DNA from: Streptomyces xanthochromogenes | GTDB taxonomy: Bacteria > Actinomycetota > Actinomycetes > Streptomycetales > Streptomycetaceae | Direction: 5' to 3' | Assembly: GCF_014650455.1 (NCBI RefSeq) | Contig: NZ_BMUZ01000018.1 | Coordinates: 62,001 to 126,000, forward strand | Length of the DNA stretch: 64,000 bases | Shown here: piece after piece, positions 34,009 to 41,640 of the stretch | Layout: every line of letters starts with the position of its first letter | Numbering within the stretch: the stretch's first letter is position 1 | Notes under the pieces: generated by a model | Database searches by the model: none | Told to the model about the DNA's origin: nothing | The model's input: the letters and a program-made list of their open reading frames with translations, nothing else | Made by a program: the position numbers and the translations under genes

Positions 34009-35276
34009 GCGGCCTGCGGATCGTGCGGCTCGCCAACTTCGTCACGCCCGCCTCCGGCGGCCTGCGCACCGCCCTGCGCGAACTCGGCCGGGGCTATCTG
34101 GCCGCCGGGCACGACCCCGTACTGATCGTGCCCGGCGCCCGGGCGCGTGACGAACTCACCGAGCAGGGACGGGTGATCACCCTGCCGGGCGCCCTGTTGC
34201 CCGGCACCGGCGGCTACCGGGTGCTCGCCGACCCGCGCCCGGTCCGCCGGGTCCTGGCGGAGCTCGCGCCCGATCGCGTCGAGGTGTCCGACCGGACCAC
34301 CCTGCGCTGGACCGGGGAGTGGGCCCGGCGGGCCCGGGTGCCCTCCGTGATGGTCTCGCACGAGACGGCCGACGGGGTGCTGCGCACCTGGGGCCTGCCC
34401 GAGGCCCTGGCCCGGGGCGCCGCCGATCGGCTCAACAGGCGTACGGGCTGGGCGTTTTCGCGGATCGTGTGCACCACGGAGTGGGCGGAGCGCGAGTTCG
34501 TGCGGATCGGGGCGCGCAATGTGGTCCGGGCGCCGCTCGGCGTCGACCTGGTCCGCTTCCGGCCGGGCCGGCGCTCCACGGTGCTGCGGGCCCGGCACGC
34601 GCGCGGCGCCCGGGTGCTGCTCCTGCTGTGCTCGCGGCTCTCGGTCGAGAAGCGGCCGGGCCTCGCCCTGGACGCGCTCGTGGCGCTGCGGCGTGCGGGC
34701 GTGCGGGCGGCCCTGGTGGTCGCGGGGGAGGGGCCGCTCGCGGGCGGCCTGAAACGCCGGGCGGCGAGGGAACGGCTGCCGGTCGAATTCCTGGGGCACA
34801 TCGCCGACCGCGAGGACCTGGCCGATCTCCAGGCCGCCGCCGACGTCTGCTTGGCCCCGGGGCCCGCGGAGACGTTCGGCCTCTCGGCGCTAGAGGCCCT
34901 GGCGTGTGGGACCACCGTGGTGTGCGCGGCGTCGTCCGCACTCCCCGAGGTCGTCGCCGACGCGGGCCTCGCGGCGGGCGGTACCGGCGAGGAATTCGCC
35001 CTCGCGGTAAGGGAGTTGCTGGCCAGGTCCGAGCAGCGCCGCAGGGCGGCCGCACGGGCGCGGGCCGAGCTGTTCGGCTGGGGCGGCGCGGTGACCGCCT
35101 TCCTGGCCGCGCACGACGCCCCGGCGGTGGTGGCCGAACCCGCCCCGCACTGCGCACCGGCGTCCGGGGCCACCGGGCCCGCCGCCCACGACATCCCGGC
35201 GGCCGGGGCGGCCGAGCCCGCGCCGCACACCACGGGGCCCGCCCCGCACCGGGCGGCGCCGGAGGTGATCGCGTGA
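34005..35276 (+). CDS. GT4 glycosyltransferase
   Basis: This 423-residue GT-B protein starts at the ATG of the ATGA overlap. Motifs are VRLANFVTPASGGLRTALRELGRGYLAAGH (acceptor side), VLLLLCSRLSVEKRPGLALDAL, ALVVAGEGPLAGGLKRRA and PAETFGLSALEALACGTTVVCA with the E-x7-E. The last 45 residues are a low-complexity repeat (AEPAPHCAPASGATGPAAHD and similar). It probably adds the next sugar after the upstream enzyme. Its stop overlaps the start of the SGNH hydrolase. Confidence 0.87.
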   Translation: MSGLRIVRLANFVTPASGGLRTALRELGRGYLAAGHDPVLIVPGARARDELTEQGRVITLPGALLPGTGGYRVLADPRPVRRVLAELAPDRVEVSDRTTLRWTGEWARRARVPSVMVSHETADGVLRTWGLPEALARGAADRLNRRTGWAFSRIVCTTEWAEREFVRIGARNVVRAPLGVDLVRFRPGRRSTVLRARHARGARVLLLLCSRLSVEKRPGLALDALVALRRAGVRAALVVAGEGPLAGGLKRRAARERLPVEFLGHIADREDLADLQAAADVCLAPGPAETFGLSALEALACGTTVVCAASSALPEVVADAGLAAGGTGEEFALAVRELLARSEQRRRAAARARAELFGWGGAVTAFLAAHDAPAVVAEPAPHCAPASGATGPAAHDIPAAGAAEPAPHTTGPAPHRAAPEVIA

Positions 35277-36238
35277 GTGCCCCGGCCGTCGAGGCGGCGC
35301 CTCGACTCGCCCGCCGCCCCCTGCGGTTCGCGGCGCTCGGCGACTCCCTCACCGAGGGTGTCGGCGATCCGGTCGCCGGGGGGCGGCGCGGCTGGGCGGC
35401 GCTGCTCGCCGCGGGACAACGGGGATGGGAGTTCCGCAACTTCGCCGCCAGCGGGGCGCTCACCCTCGACGTGGTCGAGCAACAGGCCCCCCGGGCAAGG
35501 GAGTTCGCACCCGACCTCGTCTCGGTCGTCGTCGGCGTCAACGACACCTTGCGCCGCTCCTTCGACATCCGGCGCATCGCCGTCCGCCTGGACACGCTGT
35601 ACGCGGACCTCGTCGGGGCGGGCGCGGTGCTCCTCACGGCATGTCTGCCCGATCCCGGCGCCATGCTGGGCCTGCCCGGACCGCTCGCCCGGCCGCTCGC
35701 GCGGCGCCAGCGGGCCGTCAACGGCGTGGTGCACGCCCTGTCCGCACGCTACGGGGCCGTGCACCTGCACCTCGCCGACCCGGCGTGGGTCGAGGACCGC
35801 ACGCTGTGGAGCGCGGACCGGCTGCACCCGGGTGAGCGGGGTCACCGGCTGATCGCGGCCCGCTGCCACGCCCTGCTCACCGAGCGGGGCATCGCCGCGG
35901 GCGCACCGCCCTCGGCCGAACCGGAACAGCCGCCGCCGGGCGCTGCCGCCTCGCTGTACTGGCTGGCCACATCGGGCACCGCCTGGCTCGCCCGGCGCTC
36001 CACCGACCTGCTGCCCCAGCTGCTGCGGCTCGCCGGTGACGAGCTGCGGCACGCGGCGCGGGGCACCGCGGTCCGGCTCGACCTGCACGCCGCGGACGCG
36101 CTCGCCGCCGCCCTCGCGACCGTCGCGCCGGTGCCGGATCAGCGCCAGTGCGTCAGGACGAACCTGAGCGGGGTGCCCGGCACGGCCTGTGCCGCGGCCG
36201 CCAGGTCCGGTTCGGGCACGACGCCGATCACCGGGTAG
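35273..36238 (+). CDS. SGNH/GDSL hydrolase
   Basis: The 321-residue esterase or lipase-type enzyme has block I LRFAALGDSLTEGVGD (Ser nucleophile), block II Gly in FAASGALTLD, block III VVVGVNDTLRRSFD (Asn) and block V SADRLHPGERGH (Asp and His). GGAGGTGATCGC before the GTG is an excellent ribosome site. It could acylate or deacylate the product of the two GTs. The last 100 bp overlap the convergent pxpC gene and encode residues with no family resemblance (DQRQCVRTNLSGVPGTA). Confidence 0.87.
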   Translation: MSAPAVEAAPRLARRPLRFAALGDSLTEGVGDPVAGGRRGWAALLAAGQRGWEFRNFAASGALTLDVVEQQAPRAREFAPDLVSVVVGVNDTLRRSFDIRRIAVRLDTLYADLVGAGAVLLTACLPDPGAMLGLPGPLARPLARRQRAVNGVVHALSARYGAVHLHLADPAWVEDRTLWSADRLHPGERGHRLIAARCHALLTERGIAAGAPPSAEPEQPPPGAAASLYWLATSGTAWLARRSTDLLPQLLRLAGDELRHAARGTAVRLDLHAADALAAALATVAPVPDQRQCVRTNLSGVPGTACAAAARSGSGTTPITG

Positions 36239-37008
36239 CCCCCGGTCGTCGGATGGTCGGCCAGGAAGACCACGGGCCGTCCGTCCGGCGGTACCTGTAC
36301 CGCCCCCAACACCATTCCCTCACTGGGCAGTTCACCCTCCAAGGACCGGCTGAGCGCCGGTCCCTCGGTGCGCAGCCCGATGCGGTTGCTCGCCGAGGAC
36401 ACCCGGTAGTGCCCGGCCGCGAGCGCGGCGAGCGCGTCCGGCGTGAACCAGTCCGCACGCGGCCCCGGGCGCACCCGCAGTACGAGCTCCTCGGGCACCC
36501 CCGGCGCGGGTGCCTCGTCCACCGGGGGACGCGTGGCGCCCGGGCGCCCCAGCGGCAGCACCGCACCCTCCCTGAGCAGCGCCGGGCCGAGCCCGGACAG
36601 GAGGTCGGTGGAGCGGCTGCCGAGCACCGGCTCGACGGCGATGCCGCCCGCGAACGCCACGTACGAGCGCACCCCGTGGGTCGCCGCGCCCACCTCGACC
36701 ACCGCGTCCGACGGCACCCGCACCGGGGCTCCCCACGCGACCGGCCGGCCGTCCACGGTGACCGGGCAGGGCGCCCCGGTCACCGCCACGGTGACCGCCC
36801 AACGGGGGCGTACCGCACAGCCGTTGAGGGTCGTCTCCAGGACGGCCGCTCCCGGCGCGTTGCCGACCAGGCGGTTGGCGAGCCGGCTCGCGGGCAGGTC
36901 GAGCGCGCCCGATCGCGGGACCCCGAGGTGCGCGTGCCCGTGCCGCCCCTCGTCCTGTACGGAGGTGAGCGCGCCGGCCCGCACGACGGACAGCGCCCGG
37001 TCGGTCAT
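36139..37008 (-). CDS. pxpC: 5-oxoprolinase subunit C (biotin-dependent-carboxylase-like, KipA family)
   Basis: This 289-residue protein has SVVRAGALTSVQDEGRHGHAHLGVPRSGALD at the N-terminus and the family motif SSASNRIGLRTEGPALSR, plus VFLADHPTTGGYPVIGVV. PxpABC cleaves 5-oxoproline to glutamate with ATP. The ATG overlaps the pxpB stop (ATGA) and has GGAGGGGCGCG upstream. Its 3' end overlaps the SGNH hydrolase gene by 100 bp, tail to tail. Confidence 0.92.
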   Translation of the reverse strand: MTDRALSVVRAGALTSVQDEGRHGHAHLGVPRSGALDLPASRLANRLVGNAPGAAVLETTLNGCAVRPRWAVTVAVTGAPCPVTVDGRPVAWGAPVRVPSDAVVEVGAATHGVRSYVAFAGGIAVEPVLGSRSTDLLSGLGPALLREGAVLPLGRPGATRPPVDEAPAPGVPEELVLRVRPGPRADWFTPDALAALAAGHYRVSSASNRIGLRTEGPALSRSLEGELPSEGMVLGAVQVPPDGRPVVFLADHPTTGGYPVIGVVPEPDLAAAAQAVPGTPLRFVLTHWR

Positions 37009-37634
37009 CGCGCCCCTCCGGGGACGAAGCGGACCCGGGTGCCCGGCGTGAGCAGGACGGCGGGCTCGCGGCGCGGGTCCCACAGGGGCGCGTCCGTGCT
37101 GCCGATCAGCTGCCAGCCGCCGGGGGAGGAGCGCGGGTAGACGCCGGTGTACGGGCCCGCGAGAGCCACCGAGCCCGCCGGGACCGCGGTGCGCGGGGTG
37201 GCCCGGCGGGGCGTCGCGTACCGGTCGTCGAGCCCGGTGAGGTAGGCGAAACCGGGGGCGAAGCCGCAGAAGGCCACCCGGAACTCGGCCGAGGAGTGGA
37301 TGCCGGCCACCTCCCGCTCGGACACCCCCCACAGGGCGGCGACGTCCGCCAGGTCGGGGCCGTCGTAGCGGACGGGGATCTCGACCGTCTCCTGGTCGGC
37401 CCCCTCCAGGGGAGGGATCTCCCAGGTGGTCAACTGGGCTGCCAGGGAAGGGGGATCGGCCACGCCGTCGAGCAGGACGGTACGGGCCGCGGGCACGATC
37501 TCGGTCACCGCGGGCAGGGTCCCGGCGGCGCGGCGCCGCAGCAGCTCGGCGTGCAGGGCTCCGGCCCGCTCGCCGTCGTCCAGCTCGACCAGCAGGGCGT
37601 GCTCCCCGACCGGCAGGACGCGCGGCGTGCTCAC
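37005..37634 (-). CDS. pxpB: 5-oxoprolinase subunit B (KipI family)
   Basis: The 209-residue protein shows VLPVGEHALLVELDDGERA, the KipI pattern VAGIHSSAEFRVAFCGFAPGFAYLTGLD, and RATPRTAVPAGSVALAGPYTGVYPRSSPGGWQLIG. It is the middle subunit of the ATP-dependent 5-oxoprolinase. Both ends overlap neighbours by 4 bp (GTGA with pxpA, ATGA with pxpC), so expression of the three subunits is coupled. Confidence 0.93.
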   Translation of the reverse strand: MSTPRVLPVGEHALLVELDDGERAGALHAELLRRRAAGTLPAVTEIVPAARTVLLDGVADPPSLAAQLTTWEIPPLEGADQETVEIPVRYDGPDLADVAALWGVSEREVAGIHSSAEFRVAFCGFAPGFAYLTGLDDRYATPRRATPRTAVPAGSVALAGPYTGVYPRSSPGGWQLIGSTDAPLWDPRREPAVLLTPGTRVRFVPGGAR

Positions 37635-38404
37635 GCGAACGCCGCCACCGAGACGCCCGCCGCCTCAAGAGCGGCCCGCACCCGGCGGGCCAGGTCCACC
37701 GCGCCCGGGGTGTCCCCGTGCAGGCACAGCGAGCCCGCCCCGACGGCGACCCGCTCGCCGGACTCGGACACCACCGTGCCGTCCAGGGCCATCGACACGG
37801 CCCGCGCCACCACCGCGTCCGGGTCGCTGACCACCGCGCCGTCCCTGCCGCGCGGCACCAGGGTGGCCCCTGGGGTGTAGGCGCGGTCCGCGAACGCCTC
37901 GGTGACGACCGGAAGGCCGGCCCGCTCGGCCGCGGCGAGCAGCCGGGAACCCGGCAGGCCGAGGACCGGAAGACCCGTGCCCGCGAGCAGCACGCCTTCG
38001 ACGACGGCGGCCGCCTGCTCCTCGTCGTGCACGACGCGGTTGTAGAGCGCGCCGTGCGGCTTGACGTACGAGACCGGGCTGCCCGCGGCGCGTGCGAAGA
38101 CCTCCAACGCGCCGATCTGGTAGGCCACTTCGGCGGCCAGCTCGTCGGACGGCACGTCCATGGAGCGACGGCCGAAGCCCGCCAGGTCGCGGTAGGAGAC
38201 CTGGGCGCCGATGCGCACCCCGCGCTCGGCGGCCAAGGCGCACACCCGCCGCATGATGGCCGGGTCGCCCGCGTGGAAGCCGCAGGCCACATTGGCGCTG
38301 GTGACGACGGAAAGGAGCTGTTCGTCGTCGGTGAGGCGCCAGTGGCCGAAGCCCTCGCCGAGATCGGCATTGAGGTCGATCGACGTCGTCGCGGACCGGG
38401 TCAT
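37631..38404 (-). CDS. pxpA: 5-oxoprolinase subunit A (LamB/YcsF family)
   Basis: This 257-residue protein begins with IDLNADLGEGFGHW and has ANVACGFHAGDPAIMRR, VRIGAQVSYRDLAGFGRR, YVKPHGALYNRVV and GAGSLCLHGDTPGAVDLARRVRA, all standard LamB/YcsF blocks. It is the hydrolase subunit that acts on activated 5-oxoproline. AGGAGACGCACCGCCC precedes the ATG. A 98-bp gap separates it from the DUF1445 gene upstream in the same operon. Confidence 0.94.
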   Translation of the reverse strand: MTRSATTSIDLNADLGEGFGHWRLTDDEQLLSVVTSANVACGFHAGDPAIMRRVCALAAERGVRIGAQVSYRDLAGFGRRSMDVPSDELAAEVAYQIGALEVFARAAGSPVSYVKPHGALYNRVVHDEEQAAAVVEGVLLAGTGLPVLGLPGSRLLAAAERAGLPVVTEAFADRAYTPGATLVPRGRDGAVVSDPDAVVARAVSMALDGTVVSESGERVAVGAGSLCLHGDTPGAVDLARRVRAALEAAGVSVAAFA

Positions 38405-38502
38405 GGGCGGTGCGTCTCCTGTTCACGGGGGTGCGTGGTCCTGTGGTGCAGTGTGCCCCGGCCGGGCGCGGCGCGCTCGGCCGGGACGCGGGTGCGCGTG
38501 GT

Positions 38503-39297
38503 TCAGCCGGTGCGGTAGTGCTCGTCGCGGACGTCGGTGAGGAACATCCGGCCCGGCGCGTGGGTGAGCGCGAACGGCGGCCGGGAGGCCGTCACCGCGG
38601 CCTGCGGGGTGACCCCGCAGGCCCAGAACACGGGCACGTCGCCGGGCTCCGCCCGCACCGGGTCCCCGAAGTCGGGCCGGGACAGGTCCGCTATGCCGAG
38701 TGCCGCGGGGTCGCCCGAGTGCACCGGAGCGCCGTGGACGGCCGGCATGGCCCGGGTCACCCGGCGGGCGGTGGCCACCAGGGCGGCCGGGACCGGGCGC
38801 ATGGACACCACGAGGGGCCCGCTGAGCCGTCCGGCCGGCCGGCAGGGCCGGTTCGTCACGTACATCGAGACATTGCGGCCCTGCTCGATGTGGCGCAACG
38901 GCACGCCCTCGGCGGCCAGTTGGGACTCGAAGGTGAAGCTGCATCCGATGAGGAACGTCACCAGGTCGTCCCGCCAGAAGGCCGTGGCGTCCACCGGTTC
39001 GGCGATGAGCTCGCCGTTCTCCCAGACCCGGTAGCGGGGAAGGTCGGAGCGCAGATCGGCGTCGGGGGCGAGCCGCGTCCGGAAGGCGCCGGGACCGGTG
39101 ACGTCGAGAACCGGGCAGGGCTGCGGATTGCGCTCGCAGAACAGCCGTACGTCCTCGGCCCAGTCGGCAGGCACACAGACCAGGTTCGCCTGGGCGTGCC
39201 CGGGCGCCCAGCCCGCCGTCGGCACGTCCGTGCCGGAACGGAACAGGGTGCGGGCCTGCTGGGGAGAGGCGAGCGCGGGCGGTTCGAGTCGGGTCAT
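38503..39297 (-). CDS. DUF1445/YcsI-family putative hydro-lyase (D-glutamate cyclase-like)
   Basis: This 264-residue protein has the family blocks GHAQANLVCVPADWAEDVRLFCERNPQPCPVLD, DDLVTFLIGCSFTFESQL, RNVSMYVTNRPC and VFWACGVTPQAAV. Homologues are called putative hydro-lyase, and the family is related to mitochondrial D-glutamate cyclase, which turns D-glutamate into 5-oxo-D-proline. Its place between an MFS transporter (overlapping ATGA) and PxpABC fits a route feeding 5-oxoproline to the oxoprolinase. The enzyme activity here is inferred. Confidence 0.85.
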   Translation of the reverse strand: MTRLEPPALASPQQARTLFRSGTDVPTAGWAPGHAQANLVCVPADWAEDVRLFCERNPQPCPVLDVTGPGAFRTRLAPDADLRSDLPRYRVWENGELIAEPVDATAFWRDDLVTFLIGCSFTFESQLAAEGVPLRHIEQGRNVSMYVTNRPCRPAGRLSGPLVVSMRPVPAALVATARRVTRAMPAVHGAPVHSGDPAALGIADLSRPDFGDPVRAEPGDVPVFWACGVTPQAAVTASRPPFALTHAPGRMFLTDVRDEHYRTG

Positions 39298-40583
39298 GAC
39301 AGCTCCTGTCCGCGCGTCTCGGGCAGGCCGAGCAGGGCCAGTACCGCGATCGCGTAGCCGACGGCGCCGAAGACCAGGGCACCGCCCACGCCCCAGCTGT
39401 CGGAGAGATAGCCGACCAGGGTCGGGAAGAAGGCGCCCACGGCCCGCCCGGTGTTGTACGTGAACCCCTGGCCGCTGCCGCGCACCGCCGTCGGATACAG
39501 CTCGCTGAGGAAGGAGCCGAAGCCGCTGAAGATCGCCGACATGCAGAAGCCGAGCGGGAAGCCCAGCACGAGCAGGAGGGTGTTCGCCCCGGACGGGAGG
39601 TGCGTGTAGAGGAGGATGCAGACGGCCGACAGGACGGCGAACAGGGCGATGTTCTTCTTCCTGCCGAGCCGGTCGGTGAGGTGGCCGCCGGTCAGGTAGC
39701 CGATGAAGGAGCCGGATATGAGGAACGCCAAATACCCGCCGGTGCCGACCACCGTGAGGTGCCGCTCGCTCTTGAGGAAGGTAGGTACCCAGGTGGCGAG
39801 GGTGTAGTAGCCGCCCTGGACGCCGGCGGAGAGCAGCACCGCGAACAGGGTGGTGCGCAGCAGCGGGCCGCGGAAGATCGCCGCGAAGGTGGCGCCGCCG
39901 CTCGTGGTGCGGGCCGTGGCGAGGCGCTGCTCGGTGGCTTCGGGGGCGTCCTCGACGTTGCGGCGCACGTAGACGAGCAGGAGGGCCGGGAGCGCTCCGG
40001 TCCAGAACATCACGCGCCAGGCGGTGTCCGGGCCGACGTGCTGGAACACCAGCGTGTACACGACGACGGCGAGCGCCCAGCCCGCCGCCCACGCGCTCTG
40101 CACGGCGCCCAGGGTGCGGCCGCGGTGGCGGGCCGACGCGTACTCGGCGACCAGGATCGCGCCGACCGCCCACTCGCCGCCGAAGCCGAGGCCCTGGAGG
40201 GCGCGGAAGACCAGCAGGGTCTCGTAGTTGGGCGCGAACCCGCACAGGACGGTGAAGAGCGCATAGGTGCCGACGGTGATCATCAGCGCCCGGACCCGGC
40301 CGATGCGGTCGGCGACCACCCCGGCGAGCGCGCCGCCGACGGCCGAGACCACCAGCGTCACCGTGGTCAGCAGCCCGGTCTGGCCGGTGTCGAGACCGAA
40401 GTGGGCCGAGATCGCGACCATGGTGAGCGGGAGCGTGAAGAAGTCGTACGAGTCGAGCGCGTAGCCGCCGAACGCGCCGCCGAACGCGCGCCGGCCGCCC
40501 GGGCCGAGCGCGCGCAGCCAGCCGAACGGGCCGCTTTCGTAGGGCAGTCGACCGTGCTGCGGCTCTGCCTTGGTCGTGCTCAT
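39294..40583 (-). CDS. MFS transporter, metabolite:H+ symporter type
   Basis: This 429-residue protein has 12 helices and the family signature GGALAGVVADRIGRVRALM in loop 2-3, FRALQGLGFGGEWAVGAILVAEY in helix 4-5, and GGHLTDRLGRKKNIALFAV in the second half. It looks like an organic acid or amino-acid importer. It is the promoter-proximal gene of the pxp operon and likely brings in 5-oxoproline or D-glutamate. I chose the ATG at 40583 (GCGAGGTGCAC upstream) over the GTG at 40589. Confidence 0.88.
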   Translation of the reverse strand: MSTTKAEPQHGRLPYESGPFGWLRALGPGGRRAFGGAFGGYALDSYDFFTLPLTMVAISAHFGLDTGQTGLLTTVTLVVSAVGGALAGVVADRIGRVRALMITVGTYALFTVLCGFAPNYETLLVFRALQGLGFGGEWAVGAILVAEYASARHRGRTLGAVQSAWAAGWALAVVVYTLVFQHVGPDTAWRVMFWTGALPALLLVYVRRNVEDAPEATEQRLATARTTSGGATFAAIFRGPLLRTTLFAVLLSAGVQGGYYTLATWVPTFLKSERHLTVVGTGGYLAFLISGSFIGYLTGGHLTDRLGRKKNIALFAVLSAVCILLYTHLPSGANTLLLVLGFPLGFCMSAIFSGFGSFLSELYPTAVRGSGQGFTYNTGRAVGAFFPTLVGYLSDSWGVGGALVFGAVGYAIAVLALLGLPETRGQELS

Positions 40584-40736
40584 GTGCACCTCGCAGGAGG
40601 GGACGAGAGGGCGGACGAGAGGGCTGCCGGGGCTGTGCCGGAGGGGTGCTGGGTGCTTGAGGGTGCCGTGCGGGGGCGCGGTGCGGACGCTTCACCGTGC
40701 GGTCGTTTCGGCGTGCCGTCGTTTCAACGTAGGGGA

Positions 40737-40755
40737 TTGTTGAACGATCCGACAA
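40737..40755. promoter_or_regulatory. GntR/FadR-type operator in the pxp divergent region
   Basis: TTGTTG (40737-40742) and CGACAA (40750-40755) form an imperfect inverted repeat (five of six) with a 7-nt centre. FadR-subfamily GntR proteins bind TTGT...ACAA-type sites. It lies between the pxp operon start (40583) and the GntR gene (40855) and can regulate both. A TACGAT -10-like box follows at 40803-40808. Confidence 0.5.
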
Positions 40756-40854
40756 GGCTCTTGCGCGGACGTTCCCGCTTCCTCATGTCCTCACGGTGCT
40801 TCTACGATGGGCGCACGCGTCGGCGGGAGCGGCCGACGGAGGAGAGAGGGCGCT

Positions 40855-41562
40855 GTGGCGACAACGGGTCCCGGGCCGGGCGGACTTGCCGAGGACCGCG
40901 CACTGCTCGGCCGCACCAGCACGGCGGAGCGGGTCGCGGACATCCTGCGGACCCGTATCGCGGACGGCTACTTCCCGCCGGGCGAGCGCCTCGTCGAGGA
41001 CGCCATCGGCAAGGCCCTAGGGGTCTCGCGCAACACCCTGCGCGAGGCGTTCCGGCTGCTCACCCACGAACGGCTGCTCGTCCACGAGCTCAACCGCGGA
41101 GTCTTCGTGCGGGTGCTCGCCGTCGAGGACGTCACCGACATCTACCGCACCAGGCGCCTAGTCGAATGCGCCGTCGTCCAGGGTCTCGGCAAGCCGCCCT
41201 ATCCCCTGGACGGGCTCGACGCGGCCGTCTCCGGCGGCGAACGCGCGGCCGAGGAGGGCGACTGGGCGGGCGTGTCCACCGCCAACATCCACTTCCACCG
41301 CGAACTCGTGGGCCTGGCCGGCAGCGCCCGCACGGACGAGCTGATGCGCGGCGTTCTGGCCGAACTCCGCCTGGCCTTCCACGTGGTGGACGATCCCCGC
41401 CGCCTCCACCAGCCCTACCTCGTCCGCAACCGGGAGATCGTGGAGGCACTGCGCACGGGCCGGCGGGACGCGGCCCGGCGGCTGCTCGCCGACTACCTCG
41501 ACGACTCGCGCGCCCAGCTCGTCGACGCGTACGCGAAACTGGTCACCGGCCTGCCCGCCTGA
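40855..41562 (+). CDS. GntR-family regulator with FCD domain
   Basis: This 235-residue FadR-subfamily protein has a winged helix (TAERVADILRTRIADGYFPPGERLVEDAIGKALGVSRNTLREAFRLL, about 22-70) and an all-helical FCD ligand domain. The FCD domain's metal/ligand histidines are in NIHFHRELVGLAGS and a DDPRRLHQPYLVRNREI helix. It is divergent from the MFS-DUF1445-PxpABC operon and most likely represses it until the substrate is present. The GTG at 40855 follows GGAGGAGAGAGGGCGCT; an ATG at 40807 lacks a ribosome site. Confidence 0.9.
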   Translation: MATTGPGPGGLAEDRALLGRTSTAERVADILRTRIADGYFPPGERLVEDAIGKALGVSRNTLREAFRLLTHERLLVHELNRGVFVRVLAVEDVTDIYRTRRLVECAVVQGLGKPPYPLDGLDAAVSGGERAAEEGDWAGVSTANIHFHRELVGLAGSARTDELMRGVLAELRLAFHVVDDPRRLHQPYLVRNREIVEALRTGRRDAARRLLADYLDDSRAQLVDAYAKLVTGLPA

Positions 41563-41640
41563 CCCGCGCACCGGGTGCGGGGGGCGGGCGGATCTGCGCC
41601 GTTTCGACCGTTGTCAGTGCGAGGACCTAATCTGTCCAGC

